This document shows positions 6,705-15,596 of a stretch of 19,433 nt of DNA, piece by piece. The position numbers and the translations under genes were made by a program. The notes below the pieces were generated by a model. That model saw only the letters and a list, made by a program, of their open reading frames with translations, had not been told where the DNA came from and searched no databases. This DNA comes from Streptomyces regalis (GTDB lineage Bacteria > Actinomycetota > Actinomycetes > Streptomycetales > Streptomycetaceae), in contig NZ_LLZG01000045.1 of assembly GCF_001509475.1 (NCBI RefSeq), positions 1 to 19,433 of the forward strand, given 5' to 3'. Every line of letters starts with the position of its first letter. The stretch's first letter is position 1.

Positions 6705-8648
6705 TCATCGCTTCACGCGGCTGCGCACGGCGAGGATGGCAAGCCCGAGCAGGCCCGGCTCGACGAGGCGGGCAGTCATCTCGACGTACATCCCGGTGGT
6801 GGTCAGGTCCTGTCCGGAAGCCCGGAAGATCACCGAGTTGACCACCACCCTCACGGACTTCTCGAACCGTGCGGACGACAGACGCCTTGTGTACGGCCCT
6901 TCCGGGTTGACGGGTGCCGGCTTCTTGGTCGTCAGGGTTACTCGGTGGCCGTCGGTGGTCCCCGCACTGACCGGATCCGGGTCGGCCTGCGGCAGCCCCC
7001 ACAGCATCATCGCGAGCACGGTGGCCGTCATCGCCAGGACCAACCAGGCCAGGGCACGCGTGGCGCGCAGGCCGTATCCGGAGAGTGCCCAGTACAGCCG
7101 CAGCAGCGTCCGCTCACCGAGGGACGCCGTGGCGTCGTGGCGGCGCATCTCCATTTCGCCGTAGTAGAAGTCGGCCGCGCCCGGCTCGTTCCGGCCGTCC
7201 TCGAGCGCCTTGCGGAGCTGCCGGTAGACCGGCGCGAGCACGGCGGGTTCATGCGTCTCGACGCCCGGTGGCGCGGGCGTCCAGCCGCCGCCGTACCAGA
7301 TCGCCCGCCAGTGGTGCTCCTCGGCGAGGGTCCGGCGGCGTATCCAGCGCAGCCCGCCCGGTGGTGGCGCCAGGACGCAGCGGCCTTCGAGCCGCAACTG
7401 GTCCAGGTGGACCGCCTCCACGAAGAGACACTCGGTCAGGTCGACATCGGCCAGCACCAAATGCGCAGCGTCCACGCCCTTGACCGAGGTGACACGCACC
7501 CGGTCATCGGTGAGCCCCGGCTCGGCGATCACCTTGCCCTCCGGTGAGACGAACTGGCGGGGTCGGCCGACGACGGTCACCGGGAACTCCACCACGGCGT
7601 CGGTCAGATCCACCTCGGCGTACCGCAGTCGCAGTGCCGCGGTGGACGCCCACCGTGTCCGCCGGAAGCACACCTTGCGCGCGGCGGCCTCCAACGTCAC
7701 CGCGGCCTCGAACACGGCGTCGGAGAAGTCCACCGTCCCCGGGCACACCAGTGGGCCGATGCGAGCGGTACGTTGGAACACCGCCCGCAGGAAGCCGACG
7801 CCAGCCTCCAGCCTGGCCCCGAAGAACGACAGGTCACCGCCAATCGTGGCCTCGTCGAACGTGGCTTCCGCCGCGAAGTGAGCCTCGTCGAAGAATATGT
7901 CCCCGCCGATGTCCGCCCTGTTGAAGCAGGCTCTGCCCTGGTGGACTTGCGTACCGTCGAAGCAGGCCCGGCCGGTGATCCGGATCTCCTCGAAGTCGGC
8001 ACCATCCTCGAAGACCGTGCCGTCGAAGGCGGCTTCCCCGTCGATGGCCGCCCCGCCGAAGGACGCGACGCCACACACTCGGACACCCGAGAAGTAGGCA
8101 TCCGTGCACGTCATGCCCTTGAACACCGCACTACCGCCGACCTCGCGGACACAGAACCGCAACGTGCCCTTGATCCGTGTCTCGTAGAACCAGACATCAC
8201 CGTCCACTTCGGTGTCATCGAGCCACACATCTTCCGCAACCTGCGCCGCGCCGAGGCGGAAATCGCCCCCGGCGTGTACCTCACGGACGTACACGCCCCC
8301 GCCGAACACGGCCGACGCGAAGGAGCAGAAGCCGCCAAAGTCGATCCCCTCGAGCTCTGCGTCTCCGGTGAACCGCACCTCGTCGAACGATGCCTCCCCC
8401 ACCCGCGCCCGCCCGCTCCCCGGATCCCTGAGCGGTGCGAGGAGCTCGTCGAGCAGGCTCTGGGTAAAGGGTGTGCCCCGGTGGTCGAGGTCGGCGCCGG
8501 GGGACAGCGAGGCCAGGTGGGCGGCACGTTCGGCGTTGTTCAGATGCGCGAGGCAGGCTGTGTACGAGCCCACACTGCGCCCCCGGCAGCGTTCCCCGGT
8601 GTCGAGGTGTCCGCACTGCGGCCACGCGGGGGCGTCGGTTCCAGTCAT
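6705..8648 (-). CDS. Pentapeptide-repeat membrane protein with zinc-knuckle-like N-terminus
   Basis: The product has 647 residues, starting at ATG 8648 with GGAAG about 7 nt upstream. Residues 10-36 hold a Cys/His cluster (C12, H14, C21, C32, H35) like a small zinc-binding knuckle. From about 85 to 350 the sequence consists of pentapeptide-like units with a central F or L (ASFDE, VRFTG, ATFDE, ATIGG, DLSFFGA), which fold as a right-handed quadrilateral beta-helix. A linker with a charged helical part follows. A strong transmembrane segment occupies about 532-552 (ALAWLVLAMTATVLAMMLWG), and the last 25 residues contain a second hydrophobic stretch (LLGLAILAV). The gene is the last of a three-gene operon, 13 nt after the hydrolase-like gene. 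Its membrane placement makes it a candidate effector or anchor of the caspase system. Function beyond this is not known. Confidence 0.85.
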   Translation of the reverse strand: MTGTDAPAWPQCGHLDTGERCRGRSVGSYTACLAHLNNAERAAHLASLSPGADLDHRGTPFTQSLLDELLAPLRDPGSGRARVGEASFDEVRFTGDAELEGIDFGGFCSFASAVFGGGVYVREVHAGGDFRLGAAQVAEDVWLDDTEVDGDVWFYETRIKGTLRFCVREVGGSAVFKGMTCTDAYFSGVRVCGVASFGGAAIDGEAAFDGTVFEDGADFEEIRITGRACFDGTQVHQGRACFNRADIGGDIFFDEAHFAAEATFDEATIGGDLSFFGARLEAGVGFLRAVFQRTARIGPLVCPGTVDFSDAVFEAAVTLEAAARKVCFRRTRWASTAALRLRYAEVDLTDAVVEFPVTVVGRPRQFVSPEGKVIAEPGLTDDRVRVTSVKGVDAAHLVLADVDLTECLFVEAVHLDQLRLEGRCVLAPPPGGLRWIRRRTLAEEHHWRAIWYGGGWTPAPPGVETHEPAVLAPVYRQLRKALEDGRNEPGAADFYYGEMEMRRHDATASLGERTLLRLYWALSGYGLRATRALAWLVLAMTATVLAMMLWGLPQADPDPVSAGTTDGHRVTLTTKKPAPVNPEGPYTRRLSSARFEKSVRVVVNSVIFRASGQDLTTTGMYVEMTARLVEPGLLGLAILAVRSRVKR

Positions 8649-8661
8649 CCCAGCTTCCGTC

Positions 8662-10041
8662 TCATACCGCCACGACCGTCACGTCCCTCCGGTCACGCCC
8701 CTTCGGCCGGTCGACCAGCGCCTCGACCACCCAGCGTCCGGGGGTGGCTTCCAGTTCCGCCCGATATCGGTCGGGCCCGTACTGCCGGAAGATGACGGGT
8801 TGTTTGTCCGGACGGCCCGAACGCCACATGAACGTCCGCAGATTGCGCCGCGGCAGATCGTGCCCCAGCAGCTCGATCACGAACGGACGGCCGGCAGCGA
8901 CCGGGTCCCGGGGCAAGTGCAGGGCGATGCCCTCCTCACCGGCGAGCGTGCCGCCCGGCGGGCGTCCCGCGCGGATCGCGATCATCGCGTCCCGGAGCGC
9001 GGGACTGCTCGACAGGTCCGAGTTCCGGAACCCGGTCCACAGCATAGGGGCCGTACCGGTCCAGTCCGCGATGGCCGACCGGTGCGGCACCGTCCCGTCG
9101 CCGGTCCCCGGCAGGCTGTCGGTGATCCGCGACCCGTCGGAGGAGAGCACGAGCGCCTCGGGGCTCGGGAAGTCGACGCTGCCGAGGCAGTGCACGGTGT
9201 ACGGGAGGGGGCCGACGCGCCGGTGCTCATCGCACGCCAAGCGGAACTCCTCCTGGAAGGCCAGCCCCTCGCGGACGGCGTCGCCCGGCAGCCCGGGAAC
9301 CGGGTAGCGGTTGTCGGTGATCCGCCGCTCGCGGCTCTTTCCCTCGACCCGCACGGCGGGGTACGACGGCAGCATCTCGACGACCGCCGGCAGGTTGAGC
9401 GCCCAGTCGCGCAGCGCCTCGTTCAGTCGGGCGGCCACGTCCGCGCCGGGGCCGGCGTCGCCGGGGATCGCATGACCGGCCAGCATCCGGGCGGCTTGGA
9501 CCAACCCCTGTTGCGGGGTGCCGAGGGTGACCAGGGTCCGGGCGGTTTCCCGGCCGTTCTCGCACTCCAGATAGTGCCGCCCGATCAGACCGCCCGTCGC
9601 ATGGCAGACCAGAATGACGCGCGGATCATCGGTCCGGTCCGGATAGTACGCGTCCACCTCCGCATGCCACCGGTCGAGCTCGCGCGCCACCCGCGCCTTC
9701 AGCTGCCGGGCCACCAGCCGGTGGGACAGCCGCCAGTCGTAACCGAACGGCACGAACTGCGCGTCGCGCGGGTCGCCGAGGGCGCCACGGATGTCGCGAT
9801 AGCCCATGCAGGACAGCAGCCCGGGCACGGAGTCCGGGACCTGCAGCAGCGCGTCGGCGTCCAGCCGGAAGGGCCCCTCGGGCGGCGCGTCTCCCAGACC
9901 CGGCGGGAGGGCCACCTCGGTGAGCGCCGCGGCCGCCGAGCCGATCAGCTGCTCACTGCATCGCGCCCAGAGGTCCTGGCCGTCCCGGCGCAGCCGGGTG
10001 CCCAGAAACCCCGGGACGAAGACCACCAGATCGTGTTCCAT
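8662..10041 (-). CDS. LCAT-like alpha/beta-hydrolase, probable pseudoenzyme
   Basis: The product has 459 residues. Its ATG follows the stop of the caspase gene without a gap (TGAATG), with GGGAG inside the upstream coding end, so translation is coupled. The fold is that of lecithin:cholesterol acyltransferase-like lipases: VVFVPGFLGTRL at residues 6-17 (oxyanion region), FGYDWRLS near 99-106, VTLGTPQQG near 171-179, and the acid motif GDGTVPHRSA near 314-323. The nucleophile elbow, normally GHSMGG, reads CHATGG at 146-151, so serine is alanine (A148). The region near 336-345 where HGSL is expected reads FRNSDLSSS, so the catalytic histidine also seems missing. A C-terminal beta-rich domain covers about 375-459. 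It probably serves as a binding or regulatory subunit rather than a lipase, unless an unusual residue takes over catalysis. No signal peptide is seen. Confidence 0.85.
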   Translation of the reverse strand: MEHDLVVFVPGFLGTRLRRDGQDLWARCSEQLIGSAAAALTEVALPPGLGDAPPEGPFRLDADALLQVPDSVPGLLSCMGYRDIRGALGDPRDAQFVPFGYDWRLSHRLVARQLKARVARELDRWHAEVDAYYPDRTDDPRVILVCHATGGLIGRHYLECENGRETARTLVTLGTPQQGLVQAARMLAGHAIPGDAGPGADVAARLNEALRDWALNLPAVVEMLPSYPAVRVEGKSRERRITDNRYPVPGLPGDAVREGLAFQEEFRLACDEHRRVGPLPYTVHCLGSVDFPSPEALVLSSDGSRITDSLPGTGDGTVPHRSAIADWTGTAPMLWTGFRNSDLSSSPALRDAMIAIRAGRPPGGTLAGEEGIALHLPRDPVAAGRPFVIELLGHDLPRRNLRTFMWRSGRPDKQPVIFRQYGPDRYRAELEATPGRWVVEALVDRPKGRDRRDVTVVAV

Positions 10042-13000
10042 TCACTCTCCCCCAGTCCCGGCGCCGAAGAACGTGTGCGGCAGCCGGATCAGATCGCAGC
10101 GGTCCTCCCCCTGCAATGCCATCACCAGGCCCTCCGGGGCCATCGCGGTACGGACGGCGTGCACGTCGTACCCCCGCGTGGGAATCCCCGGCCAGTCCAG
10201 CCATTCCCGGGACCAGACGTCCCATGCGCGTGACACCTTCTCCGGCATGCAGAGCAACAGCACGGGCCGCTCCACGGGGCCGGCGAACACCAGGGACGTC
10301 ACGTCGGGGAAGTTCCCCGGCAGCCGCTCCGGGGGGTGAATGCTCTCGTTGCCGGAGCAGTCCTTGACGTAGACGCTGCCGTGGTCCGCCCAGGCCAACA
10401 TGGGCATCGAGGCGTCATCCTCGTCGTCGTACAGCTCCCCGAGAGCGAGGCAAGAGGGGCCGGCCGTCAGCAGGACGCGCCGTTCGACGCCGTGTTCGCC
10501 CTCGGTCCAGACCTGCAGCTGGTCGCCCAGATCACCGGCCATCCAGTACGAACCGTCCCGCAGGATCCTCGTGTCGATCCCGCAGAACCCGCGGTCGGTC
10601 CGGATCTCGCGCACCGCGATCCCGGCGGACGAGACATCGGCCGGGACCTCGTGGCGTACCAGGCGCCGACCGTCCGCCACGCTCAGCCGCAGCGTGCCGG
10701 CGGCCGGGTCGCCGACCAGGCTCAGCGCGCGGGCCGGCTGGCCGGCGTCCCCGCCGAGCGGGATGTCCTGGTGGGTGATGACCGACAGGCTGTCGTCGAG
10801 ACGCCACAGCCGTACGGTCCGGCTGGCCGCGGCAGCCACTGTCCAGCCATTCGCTGCCCGCACCGCGGCCACCGCCGTGACCGTGCGCCCGTCGTGGGCG
10901 AGCTCCGTAGCCGGAAGAGCGGCCGGATCCCCCTGCTCCGGCCGGGAGATCCGGACCTGGTCGTGCCAGGCGCGGCACAGCAGCGGCGGACCTCCCGGTG
11001 CGCCGGCCAGGGCAAGGACCGGGCGCTCGTTGCTCGGCCGCCGCTGGATTCCGTAGCGGGCCTCCAGCGCGGGGACCACGTCGACCACCCGGATGTACGG
11101 GCCGTCGGCGACCGCGAGCAGTCCCTGACCACCCGGTTCGAACGTCATGGCGCCCTCGCGGGGGGCGTTCAGAACGAGCGTGGCCTCGCGTTCGGACCGT
11201 TCGACGGACCAGATCCGGACGTCCACTTCCTCGTATCCGGCGAGCAGCGGTTCATCGCCGTACCACCCGAAGGCCAGGCCGCGTGCGTTCGAGGGGTACG
11301 TCGCCACCCTTTCCACGACCGGCGTGGGGCCGGATATGGCCCCGCACCGCCAGACGTACACAGCGGTCCCGTCGGCCACGGCGAGGAAGCCCTCCCGGGG
11401 CGAGACCGCGAACGCCGCGGCAGCCATCGCGGGTGCAGTCAGGGACATACCGAAATCGGTCCGGCAGGCGTGCAGACCGTCGACCCCGTTGCGGGTGCGG
11501 CTCACTTCGAACAGCTCCACCCCCTCGGCGCCCGCCGCCAGGACGAACATCCGCGGGCCCAGGGTGAGGGCTGCGAGCTGCCGCACATCGGCCGTACGGA
11601 CCTCCTTCAGCTGCGTGTCCAGGTGCGTGCCGATCTTCCAGGACCACACCCACACCCGGTCCCCGTCGGCCGCCAGGGCCACGCTCTCGCCCTCCACCTC
11701 GGCCACCGACAGGGCGCGCACACTGCCGCCCCACCGGTACTCCTGATCGGGCATCCGGGCACCCGCGCGCCAGAAGTACACGGTCTGATCGTCCCGGGCG
11801 ACGGTGGCCCAGCGGGCTCCCGCGCCCACCTCACGCACCTCGCTGAGCGGGCGTCCGCGCTCCCCGCCGGTCCGGGGCAGCCGACGGGTGAGCAGCCGGG
11901 CGCCCGACTCCGGGTGCAGGACCTGGATCTCCCCCAGTCCGCCGGCGGTCAGGGTGTCTGCGTGGGTCAGCCCCACCGCCCCGACCCCGGCGCGCCAGCT
12001 CAGCGCCCGCGCGCCGCCCGAAGGCGCCGAGCGCCGCCACTCCGGGGGGTCCGGTGGGACATCGGTCCAGTACTCCTGCCAGGGCAGGAAGCCGTCGGCG
12101 GGCCGCAGCGTCCGGTATGTCACGTCGCGGTGGCTGACGAAGGCGGTGGCGCTGAACAGGGCCTTGCGCTCCAGCAGAACCGACGCCGACAGCGGGCTGG
12201 ACGCGCGGGGGAACGAGCCCGCGACCCTGCCGTACAACACGGCGCCGTCGCAGTCCCGGGCCAGGCCCGCCGCGAGCGGCAGCATGACATCGGGGTTCGT
12301 GCGCAGCAGGAAGCCCACGTCCTCGAAGAGCTCCCGCAGGGCGTCCGGCCCCACTTGGGCGGCGTGGGCGCCCAGGTATTCGAGGGTGTACTCGTCGGCG
12401 CCGCTCCAGTCGCCGCCGGCGCGGGCGCGCAGCGTGTCGAGCACCCTGCGGTGTGCCTCCCGCGCGGTCAGTCCGGCGTCGGAGAGGAAGAACTCGCCAT
12501 AGCTCGGATGGGCCAGCTGATGACGGATCCGTCCGGCCGTCTGCCGCGCGCCGTCCTTCTGGGTGGCGACGATGCCGCCGTCGGCGCTCCGGCACACCTG
12601 TCGCAGATCCTCCAGCGTGAGCTCCGGTGAGCCGGCCTCGCACAGCGCGTTGGCGAGCGTCAGCCAGGTCGCGTCCGGGGTCAGCCCGGGCCCCTGGATC
12701 ACCGCCAGCGCCCGCAGCACCTCGTGGGCACGCCGTGCGCCGGGCTGCTCGCTCAGGTAGCGCGTCTCCTCCGCGAGGCGGGTGCGCAGGTCCATGCCGC
12801 CGTCACGCAGCCACGCCAGCAGCTCGGCCTCGGCGGCGACCGTGGTCCGCCGGGCGAGCCCGGTCGCGACCAACCGGGCCACCAGGAACGAGCCGTGACT
12901 CTGCGCCGCGACGATCTCGGCCGTCCAGTCGCGGTCCTCCCGCCGCGCGTCACCCCGGTACGGGGAGTGCTCGGTGTCCAGTACGGACAGCACCATGCCG

Positions 13001-14547
13001 GTGATGCTCGCTCGCGCCTCCTCGTCGTCCCCGAGGACCACGGGTTCGACGCTGAGTTCCAGGGTGTCCAGGAGCGACTCCTCTTCCGCGGGCGCGGTGG
13101 TACGCCGACGGGGCTGCGTCCGGGTACCGACGATCACCCGGACACCGGGCGTGGCCGCCAGGGGGTTCAGGACGTGCCGGGCGATCGCGTATGCCTGGTC
13201 CGGGAGGGCCTCGTCGAGTGCGTCGAAGAGCAGGTTCACCGAACCCGCCCGGCCGACCAGCTCCTCGAAGGCGTCGGTGAACTTCTCCGACGTCACCGGC
13301 TCCTCCGGCAGCGGCGGCGCTCCGTCGACGTCCGCCAGCACCTCCCGCAGATGCGCGGCCAGCGAATGGGCGGACTGCCCCCGGCAGCTCAGCGCCGCAT
13401 GCACGGTCCCCGCCCGGGGCAGCGTCGCGGGGTCGAGGTCCGGACCGAGGGTCTCCCGCCAGCTCGGCAGGGAGGTATGGGCCAGCCGGCCGAGCAGCGC
13501 GGTCTTCCCCGTGCCCGCCACGCCCGTCACCGCCAGCAGCCCCTTCGGGTGGGTGTCCATCCAGCGCACGATCCGGCTCAGCACATCCCGTCGGCCCGCG
13601 AAGTGGCGGCTGAGATGGCTGTTTTCCTCGAGCCCGAACTGCTCGGCCTCGATCCATGGCTTCCGCCGCGTCAGCACGGCCGGCGTGTACACCGGCCGGT
13701 CGGACTGGTGGTAGTAGGGATTGTCGAGGAAGTTGTTGGGAAGCGCCCGGACCTCTCGGCAGTCCGGCCGCTGCGCCGGGTCGTCGAGACCGTCGTCCGC
13801 CGCCCGCGCGTCCACGGCACGGCAGAGATACGGCAGCGGCAGATACAGCGCGGACGGCTCGAACGGGCGGGCCTGGTCGTCCGCTACGAAGTCCGGCTTC
13901 GCCAGCGCTTCCTCCAGCCACGTCACCCAGCGGCCCGCCGGCACATGCGCGTCCGCCCCCGAGGTGCCGATGACGGCGAAGCCCTTCCGCCGGTTCTCCC
14001 GCGCCCGGATCACCGGGGGGTCCCGCTCCAGCTCCACGGCGTGCCGCACCGCCTCGCCCAGGGAGTTGTAACTCTGGGAGGAGCAGGCGTCGACGATCAG
14101 CAGGGTGTCCGTCTCGTACTCCGGCCGCAGCAGGAAACCCACCAGCTCGAGCAGGGAGACGGCCCGGGCGGGGTCGAACTCGCCCGACTGCCAGGAGTCG
14201 GCGCAGGCGAGGAAATAGCCGTCGTCCCCGCGCTGGATGCCGTGCCCCGTCCAGTAGAGGATCTTGCGCTGGGCATCAGCGGCCAGGAACTCCCCCAGCC
14301 CGGCCCACAGTTGGCGCCGGGTCGCCCCGCCTCGGTCGGCCCGGAGGGCCTCCCCGAACCCCAGCTTCTCTCGCACGGTCTCGGTGAAGCGGTCACGGAC
14401 CTCATCCAGCTGCGGGCGGCGCAGCCTCTGCCGCTCCGCCGCGTCCGGGTGGAGGTACTCCGGTACGGCGATCGTGCCCACCAGAGAAGAGGACCGCCGC
14501 TCGGCTTTCAGTAACGCCAGCCGGTTGTCCGTGTCACTTCGTACCAT
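10042..14547 (-). CDS. Caspase-like / STAND NTPase / beta-propeller protein
   Basis: The product has 1501 residues. Residues about 20-215 form a caspase-like (peptidase C14) domain with the catalytic dyad His102 in LYWTGHG and Cys155 in LIVDACSSQ. A linker to about 310 leads to a STAND/NACHT-type NTPase with Walker A TGVAGTGKT (341-349, Lys348), Walker B VNLLFDALDE (437-446) and a sensor-like VIVGTRT (472-478). Helical and winged-helix-like parts follow. From about 850 to the C-terminus there are WD40/propeller-like repeats, with recurring VRIW, VRLWRL and VYVWR strand ends. No signal peptide is present, so the protein is cytoplasmic. The family logic is a sensor (propeller) that triggers NTP-driven assembly and activates the protease, like eukaryotic NLR-caspase systems and bacterial STAND defence proteins. 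It is the first gene of an operon with the pseudo-lipase and pentapeptide genes. The start ATG lacks an obvious ribosome binding site. Confidence 0.9.
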   Translation of the reverse strand: MVRSDTDNRLALLKAERRSSSLVGTIAVPEYLHPDAAERQRLRRPQLDEVRDRFTETVREKLGFGEALRADRGGATRRQLWAGLGEFLAADAQRKILYWTGHGIQRGDDGYFLACADSWQSGEFDPARAVSLLELVGFLLRPEYETDTLLIVDACSSQSYNSLGEAVRHAVELERDPPVIRARENRRKGFAVIGTSGADAHVPAGRWVTWLEEALAKPDFVADDQARPFEPSALYLPLPYLCRAVDARAADDGLDDPAQRPDCREVRALPNNFLDNPYYHQSDRPVYTPAVLTRRKPWIEAEQFGLEENSHLSRHFAGRRDVLSRIVRWMDTHPKGLLAVTGVAGTGKTALLGRLAHTSLPSWRETLGPDLDPATLPRAGTVHAALSCRGQSAHSLAAHLREVLADVDGAPPLPEEPVTSEKFTDAFEELVGRAGSVNLLFDALDEALPDQAYAIARHVLNPLAATPGVRVIVGTRTQPRRRTTAPAEEESLLDTLELSVEPVVLGDDEEARASITGMVLSVLDTEHSPYRGDARREDRDWTAEIVAAQSHGSFLVARLVATGLARRTTVAAEAELLAWLRDGGMDLRTRLAEETRYLSEQPGARRAHEVLRALAVIQGPGLTPDATWLTLANALCEAGSPELTLEDLRQVCRSADGGIVATQKDGARQTAGRIRHQLAHPSYGEFFLSDAGLTAREAHRRVLDTLRARAGGDWSGADEYTLEYLGAHAAQVGPDALRELFEDVGFLLRTNPDVMLPLAAGLARDCDGAVLYGRVAGSFPRASSPLSASVLLERKALFSATAFVSHRDVTYRTLRPADGFLPWQEYWTDVPPDPPEWRRSAPSGGARALSWRAGVGAVGLTHADTLTAGGLGEIQVLHPESGARLLTRRLPRTGGERGRPLSEVREVGAGARWATVARDDQTVYFWRAGARMPDQEYRWGGSVRALSVAEVEGESVALAADGDRVWVWSWKIGTHLDTQLKEVRTADVRQLAALTLGPRMFVLAAGAEGVELFEVSRTRNGVDGLHACRTDFGMSLTAPAMAAAAFAVSPREGFLAVADGTAVYVWRCGAISGPTPVVERVATYPSNARGLAFGWYGDEPLLAGYEEVDVRIWSVERSEREATLVLNAPREGAMTFEPGGQGLLAVADGPYIRVVDVVPALEARYGIQRRPSNERPVLALAGAPGGPPLLCRAWHDQVRISRPEQGDPAALPATELAHDGRTVTAVAAVRAANGWTVAAAASRTVRLWRLDDSLSVITHQDIPLGGDAGQPARALSLVGDPAAGTLRLSVADGRRLVRHEVPADVSSAGIAVREIRTDRGFCGIDTRILRDGSYWMAGDLGDQLQVWTEGEHGVERRVLLTAGPSCLALGELYDDEDDASMPMLAWADHGSVYVKDCSGNESIHPPERLPGNFPDVTSLVFAGPVERPVLLLCMPEKVSRAWDVWSREWLDWPGIPTRGYDVHAVRTAMAPEGLVMALQGEDRCDLIRLPHTFFGAGTGGE

Positions 14548-14606
14548 GAGATCGACAGCACCCCCCGAGAGTGTCCACCACAGCTTATTTACCAGTGGAG
14601 TTGGAG
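14548..14606. promoter_or_regulatory. Divergent promoter region of the caspase operon and Nudix-like gene
   Basis: Only 59 bp separate the two divergent starts. The most AT-rich part is CTTATTTACC at 14584-14593. It reads TAAATA on the minus strand and could be a -10 box for the caspase operon with a leader of roughly 35 nt. The short arms TCCAC and GTGGA flank it. A plus-strand promoter would have to overlap the same element, so regulation of the two sides is likely linked. Confidence 0.4.
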
Positions 14607-15596
14607 ATGCGAGACAGATTCACCGTGGTTGGCCGGGCAACGGGCTGTCATCTCTTCGAGGGTGACGGTACCCGGCCCATCGACGAGGAGAACGTCCACG
14701 TCAAGTACACGCCGAAGCGTGTGCAGTTCCCGGAGGAGATCGCCGCCTGGCGGCGGTCCATCGAGGCGGAGGAGGAGCGCAAGGAGGCCAGCGGGCTGCC
14801 GCACCGGTGGAACAATGCGCGTTTCGCGGTCGAGCGGGTCGTGGTCACCCGTACGCATCTGGCCGAGGAGCCCGTGGTGTCCCTCACCACGCGGGACGCA
14901 GACTACTTTGACTTCCTCACCACCTCGCTCAACCTGGACCGGCGGCAGAAGAACGGCCTCACGCTGCGCGAGCAGTATCTGGAGGGCGGCGACCCGATAG
15001 ACGCGCCCTCCTGGATGAACTGCAGCTTCGGCATCAACGTGGCCCTGGAGACCGGCAAGGACGGCAAGATGCTGTTCTCCCGGCGGAGCGCCCAGGTCGC
15101 CGGGCCGAACAGCGCGCGGTGGAACTCCTCAGCCAACGAGGGGCTGGCCCAGCAGCACGACCTGCCCCGGGACGGCAGCCCGGTCAGCCTGCACGCGGTG
15201 GCGCGCCGCGCCCTCTTCGAGGAGCTCGCCGTGCACGACGGGGACCAGACCAGGGTGGAGTTGCTCGGGTTCGGGCTCGACCTGGTCAACCACCAGTGGG
15301 CGGCGTTCTTCCGCGCGGTGGTGCCCGAGCTTGACGAGCCGATGCTGCGTCTGCGCTGGACTCGAGGCGTCATCGACAAATGGGAGCACGACCGGTTCGA
15401 GTTCGTGGACGCGGACCCGGAGTCGGTGCTCGGCTTCATCGCGGACGAGCCGGAGGAGCGGTGGACACCCTGCGCGCCGGCCCTCTTCTATCTCGCCCTG
15501 GTACGCGGTGCCGTGGAGCGCGCCGACGGTGACCCGGCTGGCCGGTTCGCCGTGGAACAGGCCGAGCAGAAGGTCATGTCGGACCGCGGTCTGTGA
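14607..15596 (+). CDS. Nudix-like protein divergent from the caspase operon
   Basis: The product has 329 residues from ATG 14607. That start is chosen because GGAG lies 6 nt upstream; a GTG at 14571 would add 12 residues but has no such site. The N-terminal 120 residues are of unknown type (MRDRFTVVGRATGCHLF onward). The central part looks like a Nudix fold: a strand SFGINVALET, a loop with SSANEGL, then the helix ARRALFEELAV near residues 199-209. That helix fits the Nudix-box pattern RExxEExG with the first E changed to A and the final G changed to A, keeping the EE pair (E205, E206). Typical Nudix enzymes hydrolyse nucleoside-diphosphate-linked compounds; the altered box suggests weak, altered or absent catalysis, perhaps ligand sensing. 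Its position beside the caspase operon suggests a regulatory or metabolite-related partner role. I do not recognise a named family. Confidence 0.75.
   Translation: MRDRFTVVGRATGCHLFEGDGTRPIDEENVHVKYTPKRVQFPEEIAAWRRSIEAEEERKEASGLPHRWNNARFAVERVVVTRTHLAEEPVVSLTTRDADYFDFLTTSLNLDRRQKNGLTLREQYLEGGDPIDAPSWMNCSFGINVALETGKDGKMLFSRRSAQVAGPNSARWNSSANEGLAQQHDLPRDGSPVSLHAVARRALFEELAVHDGDQTRVELLGFGLDLVNHQWAAFFRAVVPELDEPMLRLRWTRGVIDKWEHDRFEFVDADPESVLGFIADEPEERWTPCAPALFYLALVRGAVERADGDPAGRFAVEQAEQKVMSDRGL

Noticed and set aside
7773..10233. Long open frames on the plus strand opposite the hydrolase and pentapeptide genes (up to 673 codons)
   Set aside because: They lack domain signatures and ribosome binding sites. 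They are the expected antisense shadow of GC3-rich genes whose minus-strand products have clear family motifs.
10336..14514. Long plus-strand frames opposite the caspase-STAND gene (764 and 596 codons)
   Set aside because: The minus strand encodes continuous caspase, NTPase and propeller motifs. The plus-strand peptides are Arg/Pro/Gly/His-rich without any recognisable domain.
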